This document shows positions 9,521-19,944 of a stretch of 64,000 bases of DNA, one piece after another. Source of the DNA: Mesobacillus persicus (GTDB lineage: Bacteria > Bacillota > Bacilli > Bacillales > Cytobacillaceae); contig NZ_FOBW01000016.1 of assembly GCF_900109925.1 (NCBI RefSeq), positions 28,920 to 92,919 on the forward strand, given 5' to 3'. The stretch's first letter is position 1. Every line of letters begins with the position of its first letter. The notes under the pieces were generated by a model. The model was not told the DNA's origin, made no database searches, and worked only from the letters and a program-made list of their open reading frames with translations. Position numbers and translations under genes: made by a program.

Positions 9521-9829
9521 TTGAATAAGAAAGATTACCAAGTGATGGACGAGGAAACCTTATTTATTGTTTCGCAAACCTTTAAAGCTCTATCTGACCC
9601 AACTCGATTAAGAATTCTCCATCTCTTGTTTCAAGGAGAACATTCGGTAAACGAAATTGTTGAACGTTTGTCCCTGCTACAATCGACTGTTTCACACCAG
9701 TTGAGGTTTTTAAAGAACCTCCGCTTGGTCAAATTTAGAAAAGAAGGGACAACTGTCTTCTATAGTTGTGATGACGAACATGTCAAAAGTATTTTAAAGC
9801 AGAGCATTGACCATGCGAATCATCATTAA
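9521..9829 (+). CDS. czrA: Zinc-responsive ArsR/SmtB-family repressor (CzrA-like)
   Basis: A 102-residue winged-helix repressor. The recognition helix region is [19 protein letters not shown]. The C-terminal helix carries the alpha5 metal-site pattern D-x-H ... H-x-x-H (DEH and HANH), the Zn/Co sensing set of CzrA/SmtB. The TTG at 9521 is nine bases from GGAGG, whereas the ATG at 9515 is only three bases away, so TTG is preferred; either is possible. The convergent neighbour is a CDF zinc exporter whose promoter carries a matching operator. The two stops overlap tail to tail by four bases. Confidence 0.85.
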   Translation: MNKKDYQVMDEETLFIVSQTFKALSDPTRLRILHLLFQGEHSVNEIVERLSLLQSTVSHQLRFLKNLRLVKFRKEGTTVFYSCDDEHVKSILKQSIDHANHH

Positions 9830-10752
9830 TTACAAGTCCCATGCTTGCTAGGGCAGCCCACTTCCTCTGACTCCACTTGAATGGTACTATGGTCGATGCC
9901 AAATTGATCATGAAGGATGTCTTGGGCGTGATGGAGCACGTCGTCATGACCACCATTTTCTGAAATCGACAGGTGGCAACTAAGCATCGGGACTCCTGAG
10001 GTAATCGACCAAAGGTGTAAATCATGGACCGAACGAACTTCAGAAATAGCCAATAATGCAGACTTTATCTCATCTACTTTTAAATGTCCTGGAGTTCCTT
10101 CCATTAAGACATGGATAGATTCCTTTGTCACCCTCCAACCGCTTAGGAGGATGAGGGCAGCAACAACAACACTTGCAATTGGATCGGCAATCCCCCAACC
10201 AAAAAAGTATATTAGCAAGGCCGCTGCAATCGCACCAACTGAGCCAAGCATATCCCCTAGCACGTGAAGAAACGCACTTCTTACATTTAAATTATCTTCC
10301 TTATCGCCACCCATCAAAAGCCAAGCAGCTAATATATTGACAAGTAAACCAATGATCGCGATGGTTAGCATCCCCAAGCTCTGTACTTCTGGAGGATTCA
10401 TGAATCGTTGAAAAGCTTCATAGAAAATGTAAAGCGAAATTAAGATTAAGGTCGCTCCATTAATAGAAGCTGCAATAATTTCAAACCGCTTATAGCCATA
10501 GGTCTTATTCGCGGTTGCATCCTTCTCCCCTAGTTTTATAGCAAATAAACTTAGCCCAAGTGCGGCTGCATCACTTAACATGTGGCCAGCATCCGATAGT
10601 AACGCTAAGCTATTGGTCATTAACCCACCGATGAATTCAACGACCATATATGTTGCGATTAATACAAATGCCCAGAATAAAGCTTTTTTATTATTTGTAT
10701 GATGATGGTGTCCGTGCCCATGATCATGTCCATGAGAGTGCCCGTGTCCCAC
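9826..10752 (-). CDS. czcD: CDF-family zinc/cation exporter (CzcD-like)
   Basis: A 308-residue cation diffusion facilitator that exports Zn(II) or similar ions by proton antiport. It has a His-rich N-terminus ([17 protein letters not shown]), six membrane helices, the metal site SDAGHMLSD in helix 2 and HVLGDMLGS in helix 5, and a C-terminal cytosolic domain. GTG at 10752 is chosen because AAAGGGGGAG precedes it; an ATG at 10791 lies inside the predicted operator and lacks a ribosome-binding site. The promoter and ArsR-type operator indicate zinc-dependent derepression by the adjacent CzrA-like protein. Confidence 0.9.
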   Translation of the reverse strand: MGHGHSHGHDHGHGHHHHTNNKKALFWAFVLIATYMVVEFIGGLMTNSLALLSDAGHMLSDAAALGLSLFAIKLGEKDATANKTYGYKRFEIIAASINGATLILISLYIFYEAFQRFMNPPEVQSLGMLTIAIIGLLVNILAAWLLMGGDKEDNLNVRSAFLHVLGDMLGSVGAIAAALLIYFFGWGIADPIASVVVAALILLSGWRVTKESIHVLMEGTPGHLKVDEIKSALLAISEVRSVHDLHLWSITSGVPMLSCHLSISENGGHDDVLHHAQDILHDQFGIDHSTIQVESEEVGCPSKHGTCN

Positions 10753-10773
10753 AACTAACTCCCCCTTTTTAAA

Positions 10774-10826
10774 ATATGAATATATGCTCATATATACATT
10801 ATGTATCGTTTTATAGAAATGTTCAA
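10774..10826 (-). promoter_or_regulatory. Sigma-A promoter and CzrA-type operator of czcD
   Basis: Reading the minus strand, TTGAAC (10821-10826) and CATAAT (10798-10803) are 17 bases apart. Directly downstream, ATATGA-N8-TCATAT (10774-10793) matches the imperfect 12-2-12 operator of CzrA/SmtB-family zinc repressors. A repressor bound here would block transcription start. Confidence 0.7.
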
Positions 10827-10860
10827 TATATTTCTATTCTATACTTTTGTGCTTCCCTGT

Positions 10861-10898
10861 AAAAAAAGCCCTCAAACTCTGAACATAGTTTAAAGGCT
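10861..10898 (-). terminator. Terminator of the YdbC-like gene
   Basis: On the minus strand AGCCTTTAAACT pairs (with G-U) with AGTTTGAGGGCT and is followed by a T-run. Confidence 0.8.
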
Positions 10899-10913
10899 GT
10901 AACTTATTTGTAT

Positions 10914-11135
10914 TTATAAGCTCATTCCATTGAGAAGGTCTTTTAGCTCACGCATTTCTTCCTTGGAAAGTGTAATCCCTTTGCCCATTTTTTCATGAGA
11001 TTCATCCCAATCGCGGATATCATACTTGGGAGCCCGTTCGTTCCAACTGATTAGATTTACTTCCTTTTTCCACCCTTTTGCTCCTTCAGAAATAACCCCA
11101 ATTGATTCAATGATTTCATATTTAATCCCAGCCAT
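10914..11135 (-). CDS. YdbC/PC4-family ssDNA-binding protein
   Basis: A 73-residue protein of the YdbC family, which has a PC4-like fold and binds single-stranded DNA. Diagnostic segments are IGVISEGAKGWKKEVNLISWNERAPKYDIRDWD and the C-terminal helix LSKEEMRELKDLLN. The role in bacteria is poorly known; transcription or recombination support is suggested by structure. It is a single gene with a GAGGAGGAATTAG ribosome-binding site. Confidence 0.85.
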   Translation of the reverse strand: MAGIKYEIIESIGVISEGAKGWKKEVNLISWNERAPKYDIRDWDESHEKMGKGITLSKEEMRELKDLLNGMSL

Positions 11136-11307
11136 TTAACTAATTCCTCCTCTTCAAAAAAACCATGTAGCTTGCCTTTTTAAGATACCACGGGAAATAC
11201 TATTAGTATGAGGTCTTTTAATGAGAATTATCGTATTTTATAGGAAGAATGATAATAATCCTAAAAGAGTATGATTAATTAACTGAAATAGGAAGGAATT
11301 ATAAAAG

Positions 11308-12075
11308 ATGATTATCGTTGAGCAACAACAAAGCTATCTGATGGTGACCCAACATGATCATGCACAGGTGTCAGGGGAGTTCGCACGAAATTGGAAAGAG
11401 GAGTACTTTCCCGGGATCGAGAGAAAACAGGATGTGGAACTTGCCGTGTTTGAGCATGATTGTGGTTGGTTGAATGTAGATGCACAACCTAAATGGAACA
11501 ATGAAAAAAATCGGCCCTTCTCTTTCGTCGATTATCCGATTGATTCTAAAATTTCCTTGTACACAAAGGGAATTTCTGAAGTAGCTGAACAGAATAGCTA
11601 TGCAGGTCTTTTATGTAGCTTACATTATGCGTCGTTTCTTCAAGGTGGCAGCGCCCCTGCTGGTGTTGTTTTTTGGAACAAAGAAAACAAAAGGCAACAA
11701 CAGCTGTATGTAGAGCTTGGCATTGCGGGAGATCCAGACAAAGAGAAGAAGCTGATGGATCATCTAGAAATTCTAAAATTCTGTGATAACCTCAGCTTAT
11801 ATGTATGCTTAAATGAACCTGGGGTAAGAAAATCACATGAACATCCGTTTTTTCGCAATGGATTTCCTCAATCTTTCCCTTTTGCCAATCACATGCCGAT
11901 TCATGCCCACTGGAAAGATCAAGAAACGGTGAAACTCTCAGTAAGTCCTTTTGAAGAGATTGTTGAAGTGAAATTAGCCTATAAAGAGGTAAAAAAAGAC
12001 CGGATTAAAAGGTCCGGCTTAGTTGAGGCATATCGTGAAGCGCCCATGTGTCAAAGGAGATTGGAAATCAAATAA
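11308..12075 (+). CDS. DUF3891 family protein
   Basis: A 255-residue soluble protein of the DUF3891 family, marked by QSYLMVTQHDHAQVSGEFARNW at the start and LAVFEHDCGWLNVD soon after. The paired His/Asp residues (QHDHA, EHDCGW, SLHYASFL) resemble a metal-dependent HD-like fold, but no activity is established. The start follows AGGAAGGAATTATAAAAG. It faces the LysM/SPOR gene tail to tail and has no obvious terminator of its own. Confidence 0.8.
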   Translation: MIIVEQQQSYLMVTQHDHAQVSGEFARNWKEEYFPGIERKQDVELAVFEHDCGWLNVDAQPKWNNEKNRPFSFVDYPIDSKISLYTKGISEVAEQNSYAGLLCSLHYASFLQGGSAPAGVVFWNKENKRQQQLYVELGIAGDPDKEKKLMDHLEILKFCDNLSLYVCLNEPGVRKSHEHPFFRNGFPQSFPFANHMPIHAHWKDQETVKLSVSPFEEIVEVKLAYKEVKKDRIKRSGLVEAYREAPMCQRRLEIK

Positions 12076-12133
12076 AAAATGCAAAAGAGTATTCGTGTTT
12101 AATTTGGGAATTGATATATTTTTTACCGGCCTT

Positions 12134-13021
12134 TTAAGGAAATCTAATCAATTCCAAAAATTGAACAACGTCACCATCACGATCGATTTGGACGGTCAAT
12201 TGATTTCCATCGAGTTGATAGGTCAGTTTTTCACAAGTGGCCGTCTCATAACAAGTTACTTCCTCTAGCGAATCTGGATGCCCATACATTTCGATTATTT
12301 TCTTCTTCCCACGAGGAATGTCATCAATTAGAAGAAATTCAGGATAGATTTGAAGCTGTTCGACTAGGCCCGTTTTCATATTGAACTGAACACGAACACC
12401 TGCCCCCTCGTTCTGATAATAAAGGGAAAGTGTGTTCATTTGCTCTTCGGAGAAGTTCGGTACACCAAATTGATCAATGAGATTGTTATAGGTGTTACCG
12501 ATCGTAACCTCTTTAATGTTCAGTGGCATTGGGTTCATAAAATAGGCATCTGTTATCCCTGCATTCTTGATTAAGGTTAGTTGTTTCTCGGCGTTTTCCT
12601 TTTTCGAATAAGCACCCGCTTGGATCCGATAATACGTTTGGTCCTTGATGACCCTATTTACAACAACTGCGTCGATTCCTTTCTTTTTTAACAACACAAC
12701 TCGCTTATCTGCATTTTTTTTACTACTAAAGGAGCCTGCCATGACGATATATAACGGTTCAGAAAGAGTTGTACTAGGTACAAGAAGCTCTTGCCCAACG
12801 TAAATGGTATGGCTGCTAAACTTATTTATTTCTTTCAACTCTTCAACAGTGGTACCATACTTTTTGGCAAGGCTATATAAAGTATCCCCTTTTTTTATCA
12901 CAACATGGTTTTCCTCAGCCTGAACATACGATTCTGCGTGAAAACTTCCTCCAAACGATAAGACTCCCCCAATTAACATTGTGCTGACAATTATCTGCAT
13001 GAACTGTTTAAATTTTTTCAT
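12134..13021 (-). CDS. Secreted LysM and SPOR domain protein
   Basis: A 295-residue exported protein. A signal peptide (about residues 1-35) is followed by a LysM peptidoglycan-binding domain (VVIKKGDTLYSLAKKYGTTVEELKEINK, about 39-82), a SPOR repeat region (YIVMAGSFSSKKNADKRVVLLKKKG ... YYRIQAGAYSKKENAEKQLTLIKNAG, about 91-160) and a C-terminal domain of about 130 residues that I do not recognise (GNTYNNLIDQFGVPNF, IIEMYGHPDSLEEV). It probably binds cell-wall or spore-cortex glycan. Confidence 0.85.
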   Translation of the reverse strand: MKKFKQFMQIIVSTMLIGGVLSFGGSFHAESYVQAEENHVVIKKGDTLYSLAKKYGTTVEELKEINKFSSHTIYVGQELLVPSTTLSEPLYIVMAGSFSSKKNADKRVVLLKKKGIDAVVVNRVIKDQTYYRIQAGAYSKKENAEKQLTLIKNAGITDAYFMNPMPLNIKEVTIGNTYNNLIDQFGVPNFSEEQMNTLSLYYQNEGAGVRVQFNMKTGLVEQLQIYPEFLLIDDIPRGKKKIIEMYGHPDSLEEVTCYETATCEKLTYQLDGNQLTVQIDRDGDVVQFLELIRFP

Positions 13022-13138
13022 GCTTCACCACCCCCGGTGTTATAGGGTACGCGCGCTTTAGGAAAAAACTCCCAATTAGAGAAGCCCGAATTTTAACGTT
13101 GATTGGTTTTGTTAAAGGAGGGGAAATAATTAACTTCA

Positions 13139-13171
13139 AAAGGCACCATCCAGAATCTGGATGGTGCCTTT
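13139..13171 (-). terminator. Terminator of the sigma-54 activator gene (GGTGCC-type palindrome)
   Basis: A 15-bp perfect stem AAAGGCACCATCCAG / CTGGATGGTGCCTTT around a three-base loop, immediately past the stop of the activator gene. It belongs to the dispersed GGTGCC-type family. Confidence 0.8.
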
Positions 13172-13178
13172 CACTAGG

Positions 13179-14603
13179 CTATAGCTGATATAGCTTACAT
13201 TTTTCGTAAAAGCTGGTTTTCCCGATTCCGAGCAGTTTGGCGGCTTCTAGTTTATTTCCGTTGGTGAGGAGCAAGGTATTTTGAAGGGCCAGTTTCTCTG
13301 CCTGGGCTAATGTTTCTTTTAAGGTTAGCACGGGTGTACTCGCAGCCTGGTTAAGTGGATTCTCAGGAGATGCTGGTACATGTACTTCAGGCTGAAAATT
13401 CACCACTTCTTGATCTCTTAAATATAACGGAAGGTGTGCAAGTTCTACCTTATTTCCATCAAGTAAATTGATGGCTCTTTCCAATACATTTTCAAGCTCA
13501 CGAACATTGCCTGGCCATGAATGTTGGTGGAAGCGGTTTAATACCTCTGTTGATAACTCTATCCCTGTACGATAGAATCTCTTTCCTAACTTCATCAACA
13601 GTTCATTAGAAATGCTTTCGATGTCCTCTTTTCTTTCTCTCAGTGCAGGGATTTCGATATGGATCACATTTAACCGATAATATAGGTCCTGACGGAAACT
13701 TCCTTCCTCCACCATTTTCTCTAAATCACGATTCGTTGCGGCAATCACACGCAAGTCCACACGGATGTTCTTCTGTCCCCCGACAGGATGAATCTCTTTT
13801 TCCTGTAACGCCCTCAACAGCTTGCTTTGCATAAAAAGGGGCATTTCGCCAATTTCATCTAGAAAAACGGTCCCATTATTGGCTACTTCAAAAAGGCCCT
13901 TTTTCCCACCTTTTTTCGATCCTGTAAACGCTCCATCCGCATATCCAAATAATTCAGATTCAAATAATTCCTCAGGAATAGCCGCACAGTTAATCGGCAC
14001 AAATTGGTGATTCCGCCGCAAACTGCTATTATGAATCGCATGCGCAAATAATTCTTTCCCTGTCCCAGATTCACCCGTTAACAAAACGGAGGAATCGCTT
14101 ACAGAAATCCTTTCAGCAAAAGCCTTTACGCCTCGAAAGTTCCGACTATTTCCGGTTAAGTCCTTGAAACTATATTTACTTTTTAATTCTTTTTCTGCCT
14201 TTGTTTTATAAAAATTAAGCTCTTCTACTAAACTTTGAATTTTATGGTTATAATGCATTAAATTTTCCGGATTAGGAAACATAACTGTCCCCATTGCCCC
14301 CACTAATTCCCCGTCAATAAAAATCGGATAGCGATTGGCAATCATTACACTACCATTGATCGGTTGGATTTCTTCGATTTCCTCTTTCCCCGTTTTAGCG
14401 ACAATGTGCATGCGTGAGTTTTCTATTATATCCGGTGCTAGTTGCCCAATCGCCTTTTCTGCGGTGGTTCCTAAAAACTCACAATAATCTGAGTCAATAT
14501 AAACGATAACCCCATGGCGGTCTACGATTACTAATCTTTCGATTGATAACCGGATAATTTCCTCAAGCCAGGTTTGTGGAATGTTCTTCATTGTTGTACT
14601 CAT
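13179..14603 (-). CDS. Sigma-54-dependent transcriptional activator with PAS domain (ato operon regulator)
   Basis: A 474-residue enhancer-binding protein. It has an N-terminal PAS-type sensor (about residues 15-110), a coiled linker, an AAA+ domain with Walker A GESGTGKE (177-184), the sigma-54 contact loop GAFTGS (224-229), Walker B GTVFLDE and R-finger region, and a C-terminal Fis-type HTH (about 452-472, KLEAAKLLGIGKTSFYEKCK). There is no receiver domain, so the signal is probably a small molecule sensed by PAS. It lies just downstream of the ketone-body operon, which has a sigma-54 promoter, so it is very likely that operon's activator. Confidence 0.92.
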   Translation of the reverse strand: MSTTMKNIPQTWLEEIIRLSIERLVIVDRHGVIVYIDSDYCEFLGTTAEKAIGQLAPDIIENSRMHIVAKTGKEEIEEIQPINGSVMIANRYPIFIDGELVGAMGTVMFPNPENLMHYNHKIQSLVEELNFYKTKAEKELKSKYSFKDLTGNSRNFRGVKAFAERISVSDSSVLLTGESGTGKELFAHAIHNSSLRRNHQFVPINCAAIPEELFESELFGYADGAFTGSKKGGKKGLFEVANNGTVFLDEIGEMPLFMQSKLLRALQEKEIHPVGGQKNIRVDLRVIAATNRDLEKMVEEGSFRQDLYYRLNVIHIEIPALRERKEDIESISNELLMKLGKRFYRTGIELSTEVLNRFHQHSWPGNVRELENVLERAINLLDGNKVELAHLPLYLRDQEVVNFQPEVHVPASPENPLNQAASTPVLTLKETLAQAEKLALQNTLLLTNGNKLEAAKLLGIGKTSFYEKCKLYQL

Positions 14604-14691
14604 TGCTGTCCCCTTGTTATAAAGTTCCTTTTATTATACTAAACATTTTAACACTGGGCATGTTGTTAATTTTACCACCACTGAGCTAAAT

Positions 14692-14728
14692 GAAAAGAAT
14701 CCTACTATTAGAATAGGATTCTTTTCTT
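14692..14728 (-). terminator. Terminator after the ketone-body operon (possibly bidirectional)
   Basis: GAAAAGAATCCTA pairs perfectly with TAGGATTCTTTTC (13 bp) around a nine-base loop. It separates the permease from the regulator gene, which then needs its own promoter. Confidence 0.85.
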
Positions 14729-14760
14729 TCAGTATTAACTGCCTTTTAAAATGTAGGTTT

Positions 14761-16043
14761 TTAATAAATCCCCATCGCTGCTAACACAATGGCTACTGCT
14801 GTTGCAATAATCGGGATGATAATCGCTACAACTGCAATATCTTTATAGCTGTCTTTATGTGTCATCCCTGTAATTGTTAGCAAGGTTAGGACAGCCCCAT
14901 TGTGTGGCAATACATCCAATCCACCTGACGATAAGGAAGCAATTCGGTGGAAAGCTTCTGGAGAAATGCCTGTGCTTAAAGATAGTTCATAGTATTTTGA
15001 TCCTAAAGCCTCGAGTGCAATTCCCATTCCCCCTGATGCAGAACCTGTCGCACCTGCTAGTAAATTGATGGCAACTGCTTCAGAAATAAGTGGGTTACCT
15101 GGAATGCCCATTAACATTTCCGTTAGTTTCTTGAAACCAGGTACTGCTTGTACAACTGTACCAAAACCTACAGCCGCACTTGTATTAATAATGCTGTAAT
15201 TGAACCTGCAGCACCCGCATTAATCGATTTGACGAAACCTTTAATTTTAGTGATATTAAGAATAAGAATTAAAAGAATTCCAGCTAAAAGGGCAATAACG
15301 ATGTCCCACTCTAAAACATTTAACGTAATTAGAACCGTTAATAATGGCAGAATGGATAAAAAAACATTAGGAGCAGAACCCTCTACCTTAAGAATGGAAT
15401 TATCCTTAGGTTCAACATAGTTTTCTCCCTTTGCCGACATTTGCTTTTGACGCCAAATCAGATAATAATAGCCACCGATTCCCATAATAAGGGCAGAAAC
15501 AATCCCCATGATTGGGGCTGCCATCGCATCCGTCTGGAAATAAGGGATCGGGATTAGGTTTTGAATTTGCGGTGTACCTGGTAAAGCCGTCATCGTGAAG
15601 GTAAAAGCACCTAGAGCGATGGTTGCAGGTAATAACTTTCTGCTAATATTCGCTTCACGGAATAAAGATAATGCCAGCGGATAAACCGCAAATACCACGA
15701 CAAACAAGCTAATTCCACCATATGTTAGTACAGCCGATGATAATAATACCCCTAAAATTGCTCGTTTTGTCCCCATTAGTTTCGATAAGGAAACCGCAAT
15801 TGAGCGCGCCATCCCCGTGTCTTCCATTAGCTTTCCAAAGATCGCGCTCAGCATAAACACTGGGAACCATTTTTTAGCAAACCCTACAAACCCGCTCATG
15901 TAGGTATTCGTATAAGCATCTAATAAATCTAAACCACCAGTTAGCGCCACTACTCCAGCTGCGATCGGCGCAACCCAGATAATGGACCAGCCCATGAAAG
16001 CAAGCACCATTAGTACGATAAGACCGAGAATAATTCCTAACAA
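14761..16043 (-). pseudogene. GntP-family permease, split by a one-base frameshift
   Basis: Two overlapping pieces read as one GntP-family (gluconate/hydroxybutyrate-type) transporter: residues 1-286 from a TTG start at 16043 (GGAGGGG upstream), and the last part from a shifted frame ending at 14761. Restoring one base near 15190-15196 joins SITA to IINTSAAVGFGTVVQAVPGFKKL and gives 427 residues, the normal family length. Its place in the ato operon suggests uptake of 3-hydroxybutyrate or acetoacetate. The indel is not in a homopolymer. Either sequencing error or recent inactivation fits. Confidence 0.85.
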
Positions 16044-16070
16044 ACAAACCCCTCCACGTAATCTAGATGA

Positions 16071-16117
16071 CTCGGTAATGAATAAAAACTAGAATTCTAA
16101 GGTTTGTCATTACCGAG
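16071..16117 (-). terminator. Intercistronic hairpin between bdh and the permease
   Basis: CTCGGTAATGA pairs perfectly with TCATTACCGAG around a 25-base loop. No clear T-run follows on the minus strand, so it may be an mRNA stabiliser or attenuator rather than a strong terminator. Confidence 0.45.
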
Positions 16118-16171
16118 GTAGTCTCTTATTTAAAATCCGCGTTATAAAAAAACTCGTTTTTCAAACTTGTA

Positions 16172-16948
16172 TTACTGCGCTGTATATCCGCCATCAAGGA
16201 CCACTGCTTGCCCGGTGATTCCTTTTGCTTTATCACTTGCTAGGAAAAGTGCATAATCAGCAATTTCCTGGACGTCTAATAAGCGTTTTTGTGGTACCAA
16301 TGGGTACAATACTTCTTCTTTTACAGTTTCAACTGGGACGTTGCGAGTTTTCGCAAGGTCTTCGAACTGTCCGCGTACAAGTGGCGTATCCACATACCCT
16401 GGGCAAATCGCATTTACAGTAATGTCATACTCCGCTGCTTCTAAAGCGGCCACTTTTGTTAACCCAATTACACCATGTTTGGCGCTGTTATAAGCGGCTT
16501 TTCCAGCGAACCCAATTAACCCGTTAATCGATGCCATATTAAGAATTCGACCAAAGCCTTGCTTTTTCATAATTGGAAGTGCATGCTTGATGGCGATGAA
16601 TGGAGCAATTTGCATAACCCTAATCATAAACTCGAATTTATCTGTTGGAAACTCTTCGATTGGTGAAACATGTTGTAGCCCAGCATTATTAAATAGAACA
16701 TCTAGTCTCCCATACTTTTCAACCGTTGCATCAATGGCATTCTTAATATCTTCTTCTTTTGTAACGTCTACTTTTAATCCTAAACAGTCAAATCCTTCAT
16801 TTCGTAGATTCTCAGTTGCTTCGTTTAATTTTTGCTCATTGATATCAGTAAAAACAACCTTAGCTCCGTTATTTAAAAATTCAACACCAATTTGAAAGCC
16901 AATCCCACTTGCCGCACCTGTAATAAACACAACTTTGTTTTCTACCAT
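16172..16948 (-). CDS. bdhA: 3-hydroxybutyrate dehydrogenase (SDR family)
   Basis: A 258-residue short-chain dehydrogenase that interconverts (R)-3-hydroxybutyrate and acetoacetate with NAD(H). It has the cofactor motif TGAASGIG (10-17), NNAG, catalytic Ser and YxxxK (AAYNSAKHG), and the hydroxybutyrate-type segment NAICPGYVDTPLVRGQ. It lies between the thiolase and the permease in the ato operon, which supports the substrate assignment over other SDR activities. Confidence 0.88.
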   Translation of the reverse strand: MVENKVVFITGAASGIGFQIGVEFLNNGAKVVFTDINEQKLNEATENLRNEGFDCLGLKVDVTKEEDIKNAIDATVEKYGRLDVLFNNAGLQHVSPIEEFPTDKFEFMIRVMQIAPFIAIKHALPIMKKQGFGRILNMASINGLIGFAGKAAYNSAKHGVIGLTKVAALEAAEYDITVNAICPGYVDTPLVRGQFEDLAKTRNVPVETVKEEVLYPLVPQKRLLDVQEIADYALFLASDKAKGITGQAVVLDGGYTAQ

Positions 16949-17015
16949 TTTCTATTCCTCCAATATAATAAGTAATTTTAATCTTCTTTTAAAAGAATCT
17001 ATGAATCAATCAACC

Positions 17016-18201
<1,186 letters not shown>

Positions 18202-18232
18202 ACCAATTCCTCCATTTCTAGTTGCACAATCT

Positions 18233-18883
18233 TTATGCTATGTTAGGATTCACTTTAAATGTTGCTGCTGTTTTTTCCTTGACCGTGTCTAAGTCCACGC
18301 CTTCTTGTAGTTCTTCTAAAACTAATCCATCCTCAGTCACACTGAAAACAGCCAATTCCGTAATAATCAGATCGACCACACCTTTGCCTGTTAGCGGCAA
18401 CTGACATTCTTCTAAAATTTTCGGATCTCCTTTTTTAGAGCAATGTTCCATCGCGACAATCACTTTCTTGGCTCCTGTTACAAGGTCCATTGCGCCACCC
18501 ATACCAGGAACCATTTTACCCGGAATCACCCAGTTTGCTAGATTCCCTTTCGCATCCACTTCAAGGCCACCAAGGACAGTAACATCAACATGTCCTCCGC
18601 GAATGAGCTGAAAGGAAAACAGACTATCAAAGAAAGCCCCGCCTGGTAGAATACCAGCTGGCTGTCCACCTGCATTGACTAAGTCAGGATCGATTTCTCC
18701 TGTTACTGGTCCTAGACCAATGTAGCCGTTTTCCGATTGAAGGATGACACTGACACCTTTAGGTAGATAGTTAGGTACCAACGTGGGCAAACCAATTCCG
18801 AGATTTACCACATCGCCATCCTTCATTTCCCTTGCAACACGTGCAGCAATAACTTCCTTTGTGTTTACTAGAGTTGTAATCAT
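18233..18883 (-). CDS. atoA: Acetoacetate/acetate CoA-transferase subunit beta
   Basis: A 216-residue beta subunit that moves CoA between acetoacetate and acetyl-CoA or similar donors. It shows [27 protein letters not shown], the catalytic Glu in [11 protein letters not shown], and [15 protein letters not shown]. Length and sequence are close to E. coli AtoA. It follows atoD by 14 bases and precedes the thiolase. Confidence 0.92.
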   Translation of the reverse strand: MITTLVNTKEVIAARVAREMKDGDVVNLGIGLPTLVPNYLPKGVSVILQSENGYIGLGPVTGEIDPDLVNAGGQPAGILPGGAFFDSLFSFQLIRGGHVDVTVLGGLEVDAKGNLANWVIPGKMVPGMGGAMDLVTGAKKVIVAMEHCSKKGDPKILEECQLPLTGKGVVDLIITELAVFSVTEDGLVLEELQEGVDLDTVKEKTAATFKVNPNIA

Positions 18884-18897
18884 ATTGTCTGCCTCCC

Positions 18898-19542
18898 TTA
18901 AACTAAAATTTTATCGACTAAGATTCCTGGAGTCACCACATCATTTGGGTCAATCTCGCCAACTTCGACAATCGACTCAACCTGTACGATGACAAGGTCT
19001 GCTGCGAGAGCCATAATCGGATTAAAATTTCGAGCAGATTGATGGAATACTAGATTTCCAGCTTTGTCTGCTTTGTAGGCTTTTAAAAGGGCGACATCTG
19101 CGCGTAGTGGTTTTTCCAACAGATACTCCCGACCATCTACTGTAATCTTTTCTTTTCCTTCCTCTACAACCGTTCCAACTCCAGTTGGAGTAAGGATTCC
19201 CCCTAAACCAGATCCACCAGCGCGAACCCTCTCAGCTAGTGTGCCTTGAGGTACAAGGTCAACCTCTATTTCTCCTGCAATCATTTTTCTACCTGTTTCT
19301 GGATTGGTTCCTATATGTGAAGTAATCACCTTTTTTACTATATTATTGGCAACCATCGGGCCTACTCCTGTTTCTACGAAAGCGGTATCATTTGCAATCA
19401 AAGTAATATCTTTAATGTTCGAGTCTAGCAGTGCGGAAACTAATTTTTCTGGCGTTCCTACTCCCATAAACCCTCCTGCCATAATAGACATCCCATCTTT
19501 AAAGAACGATGAAACTTCCTCTACTGATATAACCTTTTCCAA
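18898..19542 (-). CDS. atoD: Acetoacetate/acetate CoA-transferase subunit alpha
   Basis: A 214-residue alpha subunit, close to E. coli Ato[54 protein letters not shown], and the [13 protein letters not shown] segment near the end. It heads the operon atoD-atoA-atoB-bdh-permease. The ribosome-binding site is AGGAGG, and the sigma-54 promoter lies 76-93 bases upstream of the start. Confidence 0.92.
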   Translation of the reverse strand: MEKVISVEEVSSFFKDGMSIMAGGFMGVGTPEKLVSALLDSNIKDITLIANDTAFVETGVGPMVANNIVKKVITSHIGTNPETGRKMIAGEIEVDLVPQGTLAERVRAGGSGLGGILTPTGVGTVVEEGKEKITVDGREYLLEKPLRADVALLKAYKADKAGNLVFHQSARNFNPIMALAADLVIVQVESIVEVGEIDPNDVVTPGILVDKILV

Positions 19543-19617
19543 TTAAAGCACCTCCTAGATGATGTAAACTATTCATGAGCGTTGATGTCTTTTTTTTATG
19601 ATGCTCATTTATATTTA

Positions 19618-19635
19618 ATGCAAAATCCGTGCCAA
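19618..19635 (-). promoter_or_regulatory. Sigma-54 (-24/-12) promoter of the ato operon
   Basis: The minus strand reads TTGGCAC-N5-TTGCAT, which matches the sigma-54 consensus at every conserved base (GG at 19632-19633, GC at 19620-19621, ten bases between). It is about 76 bases upstream of atoD. A sigma-54 activator gene closes the locus. Confidence 0.88.
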
Positions 19636-19784
19636 CTTTTGATTCCAACAAAATCTTTATACTATTTTTATATAAAAAAAATAGAAAAATCCCTCTATAC
19701 ACCGGTATAATCAATAACCTGTTTCGAAAAAAAATATTTTAATGACCTTACAATAGTGGGCAAAATTCATCTAGAGGTAAGGTT

Positions 19785-19845
19785 GCACCCTTCCGGAATA
19801 ACGGAATTTTTCCGTTATTCCGGAAGGGTGCCTTTGGTTATTCCG
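19785..19845. promoter_or_regulatory. 22-bp palindrome plus extra half-site upstream of the ato promoter; candidate activator site
   Basis: A perfect 22-bp inverted repeat (arms 19785-19806 and 19810-19831, three-base T loop) contains CGGAATAAC and GTTATTCCG. A third GTTATTCCG is at 19837-19845. The block is 150-210 bases upstream of the -24 element, within the usual range for an enhancer of a sigma-54 activator. A terminator role is less likely because the upstream small gene already has its own at 19903-19930. Confidence 0.45.
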
Positions 19846-19899
19846 TATATGTGGAAATATGAAAACTCAAGACTTATGTACGCAAAAGTTCTTATCAGC

Positions 19900-19930
19900 T
19901 CAAAAAAAAACACTGATTTGCTTCAGTGTT
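19900..19930 (-). terminator. Terminator of the small gene at 19945-20166
   Basis: On the minus strand AACACTGA pairs with TCAGTGTT around a six-base loop and is followed by at least seven Ts. Confidence 0.85.
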
Positions 19931-19944
19931 ATATTATGGTCGAT

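Noticed and set aside
11210..11300. Two possible Fur boxes (TGAGAATTATCG and TGATAATAATCC) before the DUF3891 gene
   Set aside because: Each matches only about two thirds of the 7-1-7 consensus, and DUF3891 has no iron link that I know.
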